A stretch of DNA of 64,000 nucleotides. It comes from Iris pallida (Eukaryota; Streptophyta; Magnoliopsida; Asparagales; Iridaceae). How positions within the stretch are numbered: position 1 is the stretch's first letter; the number at the start of each line of letters is the position of its first letter. The stretch lies in the NCBI GenBank assembly GCA_029216955.1, contig JANAVB010044017.1, positions 2,911,844 through 2,975,843 on the forward strand, written 5' to 3'. A program made the translations under genes and the position numbers. The notes under the pieces were generated by a model. The model was not told the origin of the DNA and ran no database searches. It saw only the letters and a program-made list of their open reading frames with translations. Of this stretch, positions 42,001-54,571 are shown piece by piece.

Positions 42001-45000
42001 AACCGTGGAGGAGGAGTTGGCATCATGTGAGGTGGTGGCAGGTACCATTCTCGTCAACTCTTTTCCTACATCCGTATAATTTGATTCGAGTGCATCGCAT
42101 TCATGCATGTCTGCATGATTCGCAACACGGATAGGACTGGAGCCCGAATCATTATCAGTAAGGCTCAGTATACTTACTGGTAAAGGTCTTGTGGGAGTTG
42201 ATAAAGTCTATTCCTCGTGTCGAATCATAGTTAGCGGTAGAGAGTTTTTTGCTAGGTTGATAGAATTCTCAATGGCGATTATGATATGATCCTAGGAATG
42301 GATTGGTTGAAGGAGCAATACACAAGAATAGACTGCCATATTGGCAGGATTATTTTTGGTATTCCCGGCGAACTGAAGTTTTCATTTCCAGGGGCAAAAT
42401 AGAACCTTCTCCACCAGTGTTGCGGATGGCAGTAGCAGTAGCAGTTCAGTTTTTCAGAGTAATAGAAGAGTTTCCTAATATATTTCTCGAAGAGCTTCCA
42501 GACATGCCCCCAGAAAGGGAGATAGAGTTCACCATCGACTTGATTCCAGGGACGGCACCAGTATCGGAAAGAGTCTACAGGATGGCACCTTCAGAGTTGG
42601 AAATCGTGTACAAGATGATTGAAGAACTCAGAACCAAGGAATTCATTCATGCTAGTGGATCGCCTTGGGGAGTCCCGATGCTTCTTGTGAAGAAGAAGGA
42701 TGGTACATCAATATTATTCGTTGATTATCGTACCTTGAACTCTGTAACAATCAAGAATAAGTATCCTCTAACAAGGATAGATGACTTATTTGATCAGCCC
42801 AAGGGAGAGGCTGTATTCTCGAAGATTGACTTGCGGTCAGGGTACCATCAGATCAGAGTCAGAGAGCAAGACATTCCGAAGACAGCATTCAGATCGAGGT
42901 ATGGACATTAAGAGTTCCTTGTTATGCCATTTGGAGCAACTAATGTACCAGCCGTATTCATGGACCTCATGAATCGTATCTTCATGCCCTATTTGGATCA
43001 GTTCGTGATAGTGTGCATAGACGACATCTTAGTCTATAGCAAGAGCGAGGAAGAGCATGAGCAGCATCTTCGTATAGTTTTTCAAATACTCAGGGAACAC
43101 CAGTTGAACACGAAGTTCAGTAAGTGCAAGTTTTGGCTGGATCGTATCTCGTACTTAGGTCATATCATCACCAGAGGTGGAGTGGAAGTGGACCCCCAGA
43201 TGATAGTGGCCATAGAGACATGGCCAGTACCTAGCACCGTCGCAGAAGTTCGGAGTTTCCTAGGATTGGCCGGCTATTATCGGCTGTTTGTGTCAGACTT
43301 TGCTCGAATTTCAGCACCATTGACGCAGTTGACCAGTAAGGATATGCAGTTTTCTTGGACAGCAGAGTGTCAGAGTTCATTCGAGAAGTTAAAGTAAAGA
43401 TTGATGACGGTGCCCATTCTCACGCTTCCATATGGGACTGGAGGATTTTTAGTTTATTATGATGCTTCTGGCAGAGGATTGGGATGTGTCTTGACGCAGC
43501 ATGGTAAGGTAGTAGCTTATGTGTCACGTCAGCTTCGTGATAATGGAAGGAATTACCCAACCCATGACTTGGAATTAGCAGCGGTGGTTTCGCACTCAAG
43601 TTGTGGAGGCATTATTTGTATGGAGATCGGGTGGAGATTTTTGTCGACCACAAGAGTCTTAAGTATGTGTTTACCTAGAAGGATCTCAACATGCGTCAGA
43701 GGAGATGGCTAGAGCTACTTGTGGATTATGACATCAACTTGCAGTATCATCCTGGAAAGGCCAACGTAGTTACAGATGGGTTGAGAGAAGAGCAGGAGCT
43801 TATTTTTTAACAATACAGCCAGAATTGTTAGCCGATCTTCAGAAGATGGGTATTGAAGTTCTTCTATCTACCAATGTGGCATTGATGACCAGCATGCAAG
43901 TTCAGTCCAGTATAGTTGAGAGGACCAAGATGGCACAATCAACAGATTCTAAGCTTTAGCGGCTCAGAGTAGAGTGTGAAGCAGGACGAAGACCAGAGTT
44001 ATGTATTCACGAAGATGGTACTCTCCGACATGGGAGGCATCTTTGTATACCCAATGGTGATATAAGACAGGAGATCATGGCAGAGGCTCACAGTTCTCAG
44101 TACTCAATTCATCCCGGTGGCACGAAAATGTATCGTGATATCCGTCAGCATTTCTGGTGGAATGGCATGAAGAGAGAGATAGCCCGGTTTGTCTCTCGTT
44201 GTTTAGTTTGTCAACAAGTTAAAGTGAAACATCAGAGACCAGCTGAACTTTTTTAACCTTTATCGATCCCAGAATAGAAATGGGGGCACATTACCATGAA
44301 TTTTGTAACTGGGTTACCTAAATCCCCAGCTGGAAGAGATGCTATCTGGGATATAGTTGACAGACTCACCAAGGTAGCTCATTTTATCCCTTTCAGAATT
44401 AGCCAGTCAACAGATCAGCTAGCAGGGATGTACCTCAGACAGATTGTCAGATTGCATGGAGTGCCAGTTAGTATCATATCAGACAGAGATTCAAGATTCA
44501 CATCGCACTTTTGGCGGAGTCTTGAAGAGAGTTTTGAGACTCGTCTCAAGTTCAGTTTAGTATATCATCCACAGACAGATGGTCAGTCAGAACACACGAT
44601 TCAGACTCTCAAAGATATGTTGCGATCTTGTACGCTGGACTTTGGTGGTTTATGGAAAGATTACCTGCATCTCGTGGAGTTCTCCTATAACAAAAGTTTT
44701 TAGGCCAATATCCAGATAGCGCCCTTTGAAGCACTATATGACAGAAAGTGTAGATCCCCGTCAGTATGGGATGATATCGATGAGAGACGGATGCTTGGTC
44801 CAGAGATGAATATACAGACTATTGAGGTGGTCAGACAAGTCAGAGACTTCGCTTTGTACAAGATCGTCAACGTCATTGGGCCGATTTTCATCGACGTCCT
44901 CTTGAGTTTATTGTCGGCGACCATGTATTCCTTAGGATCTCGCCTACATGTGGCATCATTCGTTTTGGCGTGCAGAAAAAGCTCAGTCCTAGGTATATAG

Positions 45001-45335
45001 GGCTGTTTGATATTCTGGAGCAAGTAGGTGATGTGTCCTATCGTCTTGCTCTTTCGTCGTCGTTAATTGAGGTACATGATATTTTCCATGTATTCCAATT
45101 ATGATGGTACATCCCAGATCCGAGCCATGTCCTTCATCATTCAAAATTGGTTGTTGGTACCAACCTTTCGTATGAGGAAAGGCCCGTATCCATATTGGAC
45201 CGAAGAGAGAAGGTGCTCAAGAACAAGACTATTAGTTTAGTCCGCGTTGCTTAGGGTCATCACTCTTTGGACGAGTCAACATGGGAGTGTGAAGATGATA
45301 TCCGATCGCGATATCCTGACCTGTTTGACTCGTGA
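42001..45335 (+). pseudogene. pol: Element B pol: protease to chromodomain, decayed
   Basis: The protease remnant has DSSASHSCMS where DSG is expected. RT is recognisable ([34 protein letters not shown], catalytic CIDDILVYS) but interrupted by a stop at 42912 and another at 43398. RNase H has [14 protein letters not shown]; a base is missing near 43590, after which the frame changes. The integrase N-terminus (HPGGTKMYRDIRQHFWW, CLVCQQVKVKHQRP) and core are present, but the first catalytic Asp is Asn (MNFVTGLP); SDRDSRF and DGQSEHT keep the Asp and Glu. The frame is broken again at 44701. A chromodomain-like tail (YEERPVSILDRREKVL, HHSLDESTWECEDDIRSRYP) ends at the stop 45333-45335. The density of damage is clearly higher than in element A. 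Confidence 0.88.
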
Positions 45336-45463
45336 GGTATAATGTCTTCCTTATGCCTCATGCCTTCAATTCCTTGCTTGCATAATTGATCGTTTGATTG
45401 ATTGCTTAGTCATATATTGCTTGTGATTAGTTTAGCTTGCCCTGATATCACTAGCTTCTTGAT

Positions 45464-45502
45464 TAAATTTCAAGGACAGAATTCTTTTAAGGTGGATAGA
45501 GT
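45464..45502 (+). other. PPT region of element B
   Basis: AAATTTCAAGGACAGAATTC then TTTTAAGGTGGATAGAGT directly before the LTR. The stem-loop found in other elements is recognisable, but both CG pairs of the stem have become CA. Confidence 0.6.
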
Positions 45503-48409
45503 TGTCATCCCCGTTTTCTGTTTTACGTATTTTCAGTATATGTGTACGAAATTCTGACCCGTATTGTGACTTGTCTTAACTAGCTAATCTTGGTTTAATC
45601 TTGCATTGGTTTAATATTAACAATTCTTGGTTGGGTTTGGTTTGGCTTGGTTGGGTTGGTTCAACATGTAACCCCTCCCTTTAAAAGCCACCAACCCCTC
45701 TCTCTCCTCATTTACTTCTCCTTTTTCATTTATTTCTTCATCTTCTTCCTCTTAACTTATCCACCTACCAAGAGAGGCTTAGGAAAGTGCAACTTGCTTT
45801 ATGAAGGAACTCCATTTTGGTGTTCCATTGTCTTTCTCAAGAGATTCTAAGACACTTTAGTACTTAACATTTTTAATTTTCATGGTTTATTTCTTGTAGA
45901 TTTAAGTTTGTTGTATTTTCGAATTTCTTTGATTTTCATCTATCAAACTTTATTATTTTCAAGTTTTGATTGTTTCATGTTGTAGAGAATTTTATTCTAC
46001 CCCATTTAGACCTATGGAAGTCCAAATTTGGACTTACACTGAAGGTTTTGTGGAGCTTGGAAGCTATGGATTCCGTGGCCATTTCTCAGATTTTTAGAGA
46101 AGATGGGAACTCATCCACCCTGCTGCATAGATGGGAACACATCTACCCTGCTGCATAGATGGGCACCCATCTACTATCGCATGAGACCCAATCCACCTTG
46201 CCGCATAGAACCCATCTACCCTGCCGTATAGATGGGCACCCATCTACTGCCGCATGAGACCCCATCCACCTTGCCGCATGGAACTCATCTACCCTGCCGC
46301 ATAGATGGGCTCCCATCTACTGCCGCATGAGACCCTATCCACCTTGCCGCATGGAACTATTCAACCCTGCCGCATAGTTGGCCACCCATCTACTGTCGCA
46401 TGAGACCCCATCCACCTTGCAGTATGGAACTCATCCATCATACCGCATAGATGGACACCCATCTACCCGGCCACATAGATGGGTGCCCAGCTGCTGCCGT
46501 AAGAGCACCTATCTCCCCTTGGCTTCATAGTGCCTATTTTGGCTATTTTTGGTAGTTTTATGTCTTATTTGGCTGATTTGTGGTCAGAATCTCTCCCAAC
46601 TTTCAACATAGAAGTTGTAGATCTTTTTCTTGGCTTCAAGAATATGTTACTAACTATTTTATACAAGTTTTTCTCATATATGATAGTGTAAGGATGGAAC
46701 ACGATAGTGGCCTGTTAAGGTGCACTCTTAGAAAGTAACAAGTAACATGGCATGATAGTGACCCGTCGTCGTGCACTTACATTAACACGACATGACAATG
46801 TGACTTTACATGATAACTCTTGATAGTGACCCATTGTGGTGCACTCTTGACCAGTAACTTGACATGATAATTCTTGATAGTGGTCCGCCGTGACACACTC
46901 TTGACATGATAAGTAATCTTGATAGTGGCCCATCGTGGTCCACTCTTGACAAGTAATCTTGATAAGTAAACATGACACATAATCTTGAATGTTGTTGCGA
47001 CGGCTATCTTGATATGCTGAATAATAACTCATTTTGACACCATGGGTGATTGTATTAAATGTGCTTGTATAAGCTACCAGTTTTGTCTCGCATCATGTGT
47101 AGGACTTGTATCCCTGATTACCACGGTCAGGGATTCATACTGAATCGGACTAGGTTAATGACTGGATTGATCAAGTAGTTCATATAGAGAGGTATTCTGG
47201 CTAGAAGCAATCCCGTTATCTAGACGTCTTCTCTGATGGACTTGTAGCTTGTCGACGAGTAGGGCACATTTTTAGCCCACTGTCATGAGCCACTTTATGA
47301 AACAAGTACTATGCTCACTGTCATGTGGGGCACTTCATGAAACAAATACTATGCACACTGTCATGTGTTGCACTCATTGCACTCAAGTCACCTAACAAGT
47401 CATGATAACTCTTAGCATGAACCTTGCGTCTGGATAACCTGGATAGTCTGCCGGGCTTGTGGCCATTGGGATACCTCGTCGCATCTCGCTAGTAACTTAT
47501 GATAACCCTAGTTAGTTAAAGTATCAATCCGTGCTCATTGCTCGGTCGTGATGGATGAATGGGGTCTAGTCTTGTCTAAGCAGTACCAGTCTATGATTAC
47601 TACAACACATTACTGTTATGCCTTACTCTTGTCGATAATTGGTTAGAGACTAAGCTCTGTTTAGGTGAAGGGTTACAACCCCGGTTCTTGTTTGATTTAA
47701 GAGTTTAACTTGGCTACCAGAATAGTCCCTTAGTTATCTTATCGTTTATCATCCTGTTTTTTCTAACTCATGTCTTTTGTTATCATTTATGTTCTCATGT
47801 GCTAATGTACTGGTTTTAGTTCTTAAGTGAAGCCTCCTTTGTGGCACTTGCTCTTTCTGGGGTCTGACCCAGCTGGTTTTGTATGGCCAGATTTTGGAGC
47901 AGCTCCCGAGGATCTCCCAGCCTTCCTGCCAGATGGTGACCACTAAAAGAAACCCTGACAACGAGTGGGTTTTATTTTGCTCTCCCACTTTATTGTAAAA
48001 TTATTTTTTGAGGCTTTAGCCACCGAGCAAGTGTTAGCTCGTGTTGAATTTACATTCCTGTCTGCCTAAGCGCTATAACATGATTGACAAATCCTAGGGT
48101 TGATCATGTATGACTTAAACTCTTGCTAGTCTTCTCATTTTGAATGACTAGCTTCATGATCATCTGAATATGTAATGTTTGGAACGTCTTACTTTGTATG
48201 TCTAATGATCTACCATCCTGTTACATTTACTTGCTTACTTGAGATTGAGACACTAGGCTTGTTCTTGACCCTAAGAGACTAATGACTTGTAGTAAACCCC
48301 CATGCTTCTTGACAGCCGTGACCGTATTGCGAGGTGGGATTCACTTCAATGTACGTAGCTGGCTGTGTCTGTCCTCCGCTCTCCAGTATTCTGGTTCTGG
48401 GGCGTGACA
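45503..48409 (+). repeat. Element B 3' LTR
   Basis: It starts TGTCATCCCCG and ends GGGCGTGACA, 2,907 bp. TATA-like sequence at 45678-45688; minisatellites at 46109-46530 and 46725-46990. No gene. Confidence 0.93.
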
Positions 48410-50051
48410 GGGATCGTTTGACTTTTGGCTCATAATGGACCCTTAAGAGCTTATAGCTCATGGTAGTATGTGATTTGACATCCCCGATGTGAATGACGTA
48501 TATCCCTAGTGAATAGTTGGATAATCTTTTTATGACGAAGTCCAGTTCTCTACGGTAGAGGTTACACGAAGATGTTCTTTATTTCACTCACTTAGAGTTT
48601 TAATATGGAACCCATTTGTCCTTATATAACTCCGCAAATATCTTCTTGAATTATAAGAGTATTATGTACCTGGTGGGTAAAAATAAGTGTGCTCTGTTGG
48701 AGTCTTCAATAATATGATCAAGACCAATTATCATGGGTGCGTTTGAACTAGTATTGATGTAGGAAAACTAATATTCAATAATGTTTATTTAATGTGCATC
48801 CACATGTTAACTTAAAGTTGTATACCTTTTATATACTGCCTTGGAGTACACCCACATATAACTTTTCTTTGTAAGAAAAACATGTATTCTAAAAGTAATT
48901 TATTTAACTTGTGATACCATTGTTTACATGCATCTATATTATTTAAATATCAACATTCAGATTGGTATTTTTTTAACTTTTGACATTTCAAGAGCCAACA
49001 ACCCGCTGCGACCTACTAAAGTTAGTACACAGACGACTAGTTTTCCTCGGACATGTAGCGCAACACCGGTCATGTATATACCCATTTAGAATGGTAAAAA
49101 CTTAAAAAAGCAATTTGTATCTTCATTTTTAATCATATATAAATAAAAGTCATGGACTTGACATAAGTAGAATCAAAACTTAACACAACCACAATAAGTT
49201 ATTATACTAAGCATGCAGTATGATGTAGATGACATGCCATATATTACACATAGACAGTAGACATTTATTATGTAAAATTTAACAATTTAACAATTAGCTC
49301 ATCAATGTGGATTAATAATCTCTTATTGATAGCTCAGTAATAACAATAGCATTGAAAACTTTTAATTTGGGCTAAATTCTACAATATCAAGAAAGAGGGA
49401 TTTGATAGAAAATTCATTGCATGAATGATCATATAGTTTAAGTTGGAATAATCAAGAAAAAAGGATGATTTGTTCAAGTATAAAACCAATACACAATTAT
49501 TCTCAGAATAAAACAAACATCCATATTTCCAAATAATTCAATATAATAAGGCTAGATAGAATTGACATTATATATGCATGAGCTATTTTAACTTTATATC
49601 GATCACTCGTGAACATGTTATTTGAGAAGAGTATCACTAAGTAAAAAAAAAAAAAAAGATGTGCTGACTTAACTGCATGATGAATTCATCTAGCAAAATT
49701 ATTTATGCTCTTCCTATGGACTGTTCACGATACTAAGTCTATCCACTATATCCAAATAATTTGTTGTTCATTGATATAAAATTCCATAATTAGCTTATCA
49801 TTTTCTTATCCTTTTCGTAAGATAGACCACCATAGTAATTTATTTGGAAGTTTGAATAGTAGCATAATTGTGCTTAATGTCAATACTATCTACAAATATT
49901 AATATCAATATTCTATTAATAATAATCGAGATTGGAATAAATACACAAATCTAATTTTGAGATTTTATATGTTTGATCAAATTATATTATTTTCAATTGT
50001 TTTAGATATACTATGCTTATATTTATTAAACATCTATCCAGCCACGACATG

Positions 50052-50210
50052 TAGGGCGGATCCAAAAATGTAAACTGGGGTGGCTAGAGTGGGTGGGGTG
50101 GGTTAGGTGTAGGCTAACTCCTACAAAAAAAATCAAAAAAGAAAACCAATCATATAATAAGAAGGAAAAAAATGGGAGCCCGCCACACCCAATACCTGGA
50201 TCCGCCCCTG
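50052..50210. mobile_element. hAT-like MITE
   Basis: The right end GGATCCGCCCCTG is the inverse of the left end TAGGGCGGATCC; the common plant hAT end is CAGGGGCGGA. The flanks ACGACATG (50044-50051) and ACGACAGG (50211-50218) match at seven of eight bases, the size of a hAT target duplication. It is 159 bp with no coding capacity. Confidence 0.7.
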
Positions 50211-51564
50211 ACGACAGGCTTCGATGCCTATGTGGAACCATAGTCTAACTTTCCGTTGGATGGACTATGTTTACTTAAATATAAATGGTACTAATGAAAG
50301 AATAAGATTAACATATTCTGATTGTAGGATAGAAACAAAAACCATCATTATCTTATCTTTATGATAATAATGCTATTGGATAATTTCATATGGGTTGTTA
50401 TCACATAAAGATTTGGAGCATGAGAAATACCTTTCAAAAATGTCATAAAATTAAAGAAAAACAAAAAATCAAAATTCAAAAGATCTATGATGTTTATGGT
50501 AGAAGTTACGTTACCAAGTGAAATGCCATTTAATAAATAAAACTCGTCTATATTCTTAAAACTAATTTATCATACATATTTACTTTTGGGGGCCTTACGA
50601 GAAAATCGAAGAATATACGATATTAACAAAATTGAAAGAAAGTGGGTCATTGCTTTTGGAATTAATTAGCATATTATCAGAATCAATTAGCATCTTATCT
50701 GCTTTGAAATGATATGAGTGACATGTAATTTGTTTTCTTCATATTTAAGCTAACATAGGAACTGGATAAAGATACAAACATGCAAATTGAAAAAAAAATA
50801 TGCAATACAATTTAATAATAAAACTTGCTTTAAACATAGAAATAATTGCGAAAGCTCTATAGTCCTATCCTTTTTCTTAGAAGAGTTTTAATATCAAAAA
50901 ATAGTTTTCAACCATTACTTACGTGATTGTGATTCACAAGAATGTAAGAGGCTTCAATGGCGAAAAATAAAGAGTAAACCATGGAACCTTATGGCAATAG
51001 TTTTCAACAAGAAACAAGCTATTATGACACAAATTATTGCATGGAAGATGTTCATGATAGTGGGACTGTGATCATGGTATGAAGCTACTCAATTATTTAT
51101 GTGATTTCCAAAATTATGGTTTCTGATGTTAAATACATGTGGGCTTCCGGAATCAAGTTTGATCATGCAATATGAATAAAAAAAATTATATTTAACAAAT
51201 AACAATAAATTATTTTGACAAATATATAGCAAAAGAAAATGAGCTTGTCATAGCATATACAAAAAAATGTGAGTATAAAAAATACATTTTTGGGGTTTAG
51301 ATTATAGCACAAACTTCTTCATAAAAGGGAAAAAAAAGAAGGTGTAATCTATGAACCTGGTTTGATCTTTCTCGGTGGTGGCATGAAACTTGTCGAGTGG
51401 TGGTTTTGATAACGTCTTATAAAAATGGAAAAGAAAAAAAAATATTTGTAGACGAATAGAATAGGACTGGACTTCTCTATTAATAATACTAGTAAATGCA
51501 CGTGCTTTGCACGTGTAATAATGTATAATGAGAATATTACTCAATTATAGTCAAATATCTTTTC

Positions 51565-51676
51565 TAGCTCATGTGGTTAGCGTGTGAGGTATTTTTCTTG
51601 TTTGATTGAGTTCGATTCCTCATGTTAACAAATTTAAAAAAGATTCAACAATTTTTTTCACACTTTAAAAAAAATA
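51565..51676 (+). mobile_element. SINE-like, tRNA-derived sequence
   Basis: TAGCTCATGTGGTTAGCG (51565-51582) resembles a pol III A box, and AGTTCGATTCC (51609-51619) matches the B box GGTTCGANNCC except at the first base. The spacing of 44 bases is as in tRNA genes. The rest does not fold as a tRNA by eye, and an A/T-rich tail follows to about 51676. A decayed tRNA gene is the alternative. Confidence 0.4.
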
Positions 51677-52855
51677 AATAAAGTGGACTGTGATATAATG
51701 ACGGCTTAGACGGCTCAAAAGTGAGCCATTTTGAAGCCTCATTATATAGTGGAAGATATATAAGGGGAATAAGATAAGTGTTGTTGTAGATAGAGATAAG
51801 GACATCCATTATTTGAATTTATCCATAAATTATAACATTTTTTTGCATATATATTTTCTTTCTTTCTTTTTTCATATCATTAACCTACACCTAGCCTAGT
51901 CTAGCCCACTCAGCCTACCCCAACTTAAATATCTACTCCCACTCTTGCATACAATGATTGATTGTCATAATAAAATGATTAAAAATGTGTTGAATTGATT
52001 TTTGGATTGGAGATTGGAAGTAGTACATAAAGTCCCGAACAACAACAAAAAAAAAGCAGAGCAAGCAAGTTGGTCGATTAATTCAATAAAAATATATGGA
52101 AATTAGCACTCAAATTTAAGTTGGTACCAACCGACCAACCTTGCCATGCACTATAGAAGATACAGCGAAAGTTACCATATTCTATATAGCAACCAAGACT
52201 GTCATACTCGTTAAATATATCCGATACTAAAAAAATACGGCTACATATTTCTAGTAATTTTATATTTTTCCTGGGACACAGTGAGCGACATGCGGCCCAT
52301 GTTTCATGAACCAAAACTTTATGAAACACAACCTCCCAATATGGGCTACATAAATCGATCATCTTTAAAGCGATATCTGCAGGTGATGATATCCAGATAG
52401 ATGCACAAAATAATGACACTTAAAAAAAAGACAATAACGCAGACCGACAATGGTGCCCTCCGTCAGCCACTAAAGCCTAAGCCGTGTCCTTAAGACAAGA
52501 AAACGATATTAAGAGAGATGCTTTTCATGTTCTGGACAAAAATTGTTTATCCGGATATTATCAATTCCTGAAAATAATTTCCTTTTACCTAAAAAAAATG
52601 AGAATAGATTTTCGACCCTAAATTTGTTCGAGAATAAAAAAATTGTATACCAAACATGGCCTCAAGGTTACAAGAAGATGCAACATCCATCCTGATAGCA
52701 AGACATCAATCCATGCAAGAAACATCAACATCAACAGCACTGTTTGCTGTCCACAGACTAGAGCAGGCTCCAGGACGACAGATGTGGTGTTGGCGAAATT
52801 GGTGGTGTGTGGTGTACCTACTGGTTTCAATCATGGCCAATCTCTGTCGAAAATG

Positions 52856-53094
52856 CCGCGATAATTATGATTGCGTCATGAAGATCTCTCTGATCAATAT
52901 TTTCTTGGTAGGTATGTACGAAGTCTTTGGGCTGTAAGAAAAACATAACCCAGATGTTGAAAAAAGTCACTTCTCCATTCCTTTTTGGTTTATGAAGAAA
53001 AAAAAAGGCATGTCTACTCAACATTCTCCTCTTCTACTGATCTTTCATTCATTTTTCTCACAAACTTGCATAACCTGGCAAGTACTCTTCATAC
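52856..53094. repeat. Direct repeat, copy 1
   Basis: Aligns with 53351-53607 with substitutions and small indels: CGCGATAATTATGATTG at the start, TTTTCTTGGTAGGTATGTA, TTTTGGTTTATGAAG, and ACATTCTCCTCTTCTACTG then CCTGGCAAGT at the end. Copy 1 continues ACTCTTCATACC, whereas copy 2 is interrupted there by the CACTA element. Confidence 0.8.
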
Positions 53095-53350
53095 CAACTT
53101 TATCTTAATTTACATGTGCTTAGCTGAATATCAAATGAAGACTTCACTTCCTTATTGACCACAAAGCCATCATTTAAATTTGACAAGCAACAGTTTATGA
53201 CAATCTTTCCACTTTCAACATTAAAAGCCACCTCAAATTGATAGGGCCTATCGATAAGGACATCCCCAAGAGGATAATGCTTCTTAGAGAGCAACACAAC
53301 TAAGTTTAAATTGTGTTAGGTTACAACACAACTAACATAACGCACGCATG

Positions 53351-53607
53351 CCGCGATAATTATGATTGTGCTGTAGATACAGGCGAATGAAGATTCTCTG
53401 ATCCTTGTACTATTTTCTTGGTAGGTATGTATGAACTATGAAGTCTTTGGTTTGCAAGAAAAACAAAACCCAGGTATGTTCAATTCAAAGTCGGTTAGCA
53501 ATTCCTTTTTTGGTTTATGAAGGGAGAAAGAAAATGGCATGTCAAATACTCAACATTCTCCTCTTCTACTGATCTTTCATGCATTTTTCTCACAACACCT
53601 GGCAAGT
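53351..53607. repeat. Direct repeat, copy 2, cut by the CACTA element
   Basis: Same content as 52856-53094. It ends CACCTGGCAAGT at 53607, and the CACTA terminus begins at 53608. Confidence 0.8.
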
Positions 53608-54415
53608 CACTACCAAAATAAGACTTTAGCGACGTCTAAAACGTCGCTATTCAGAATTAGCGACGAATTTAGCGACAAAAATCTTTTGTCGCATATTTCG
53701 TGGTCGCTAACACAAAAAAAACGTCGCTATTTGTCGCTATTGCGACGTACAGTAGCGACGTAACCACGTCGCTAATATTCTAGTGGATAGCAACGTTCAG
53801 CGACGAGGCGTCCCTAATCAGCAACGTTCTTTTTCGTTGCTAAATGTCGCCGATATTTCAGTAGTTAGCGACGTTATTTGCGACGCTTAGTGACTACGTT
53901 GCTGACATGGCAAAATTTTCCATGTCAGCCACTTAGCGACGTATAGCGACTGTTTGCGACGTCTGTGATACAAACTAGCGACGTTCGGATACACGTTTAG
54001 CGATGTCTACCCTCGTCGCTAGGTGTCGCTAAACGTTGTTAAACTGCAAAAGAAAAAAACAGAATTGATCTTTTTGCTTATTTTTCATCCAGAATTTACC
54101 TGCAGTTTAAATTACAGTTTACAAATAGTAGACCCAGAGCAACCCTCTGTAGAATTTTTTAGGTTCGTCGACTCCTTCGGTGGAACACTCAACACCGATA
54201 AAAAAATATAGAGGCAAAAGATAAAAATATTCCAGTAATCAAATAAATAAAATCAAATGATAAGAAAGCCATAAGATAGCTGGGTGGTGACAAATTCACT
54301 ACCAAACAGCTATAAAAAGAGTTTATGTCCAATAATGTTCCAACAATGGGTCAACATAACACATACTGTCACTAAATGTATAAACTAAATACATAAAGAC
54401 CTAAGAATGGGTCAG

Positions 54416-54461
54416 CAAAGCACAACACAACACAACACAACACAACACAACACAACACATA
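54416..54461. repeat. (CACAA)n microsatellite
   Basis: About eight uninterrupted CACAA units, inside the CACTA element. Confidence 0.9.
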
Positions 54462-54571
54462 ACAATATGTCTAATGAAGGACTATGGGTGGTCAGCAGTA
54501 GCAGGAGGAGGAGTACAGCCCTGCATCTAGGACAGCATGAACCTACACTGCTTCGGTGTAAGCGTTACCGG

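Larger units (their letters stand above)
37641..48409 (+). mobile_element. Element B: full-length, old chromodomain Ty3/gypsy retrotransposon
   Basis: LTRs at 37641-40502 and 45503-48409 (TGTCA..TGACA), a tRNA-Ile-type primer site, gag, pol and PPT in order on the plus strand. The target duplication GGGAT is at 48410-48414 on the right and 29406-29410 on the left, separated by the nested element A. The first TG of B is part of the A target duplication. By eye the LTRs differ at about 30 of the first 370 bases, more than those of A, in line with B being older. Confidence 0.93.
48410..53607. other. AT-rich spacer between elements B and CACTA
   Basis: No intact gene. It holds a hAT-like MITE (50052-50210), a SINE-like piece (51565-51676), a poly(A) run near 49645 and a direct duplication (52856-53094 and 53351-53607). 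Two minus-strand frames without a recognised family are noted: 52078-52419 (113 codons) and 53100-53297 (65 codons, containing GDVLIDRPYQFEVAFNVESG). Both could be fragments of a host gene or chance. Confidence 0.6.

Noticed and set aside
51565..51640. A functional tRNA gene
   Set aside because: A and B boxes are present, but the acceptor and anticodon stems do not pair by eye.
52078..52419. 113-codon minus-strand frame, possible host gene
   Set aside because: I recognise no family, and there is no promoter or neighbouring exon. Mentioned only in the spacer entry.
53608..53785. A 178-bp CACTA MITE ending TAGTG at 53785
   Set aside because: The flanking triplets differ (AGT and GAT), and the sequence after 53785 does not resume the flank known from the duplicate copy (ACTCTTC); GCGAC repeats continue past it. 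It is better read as the end of a larger CACTA element.
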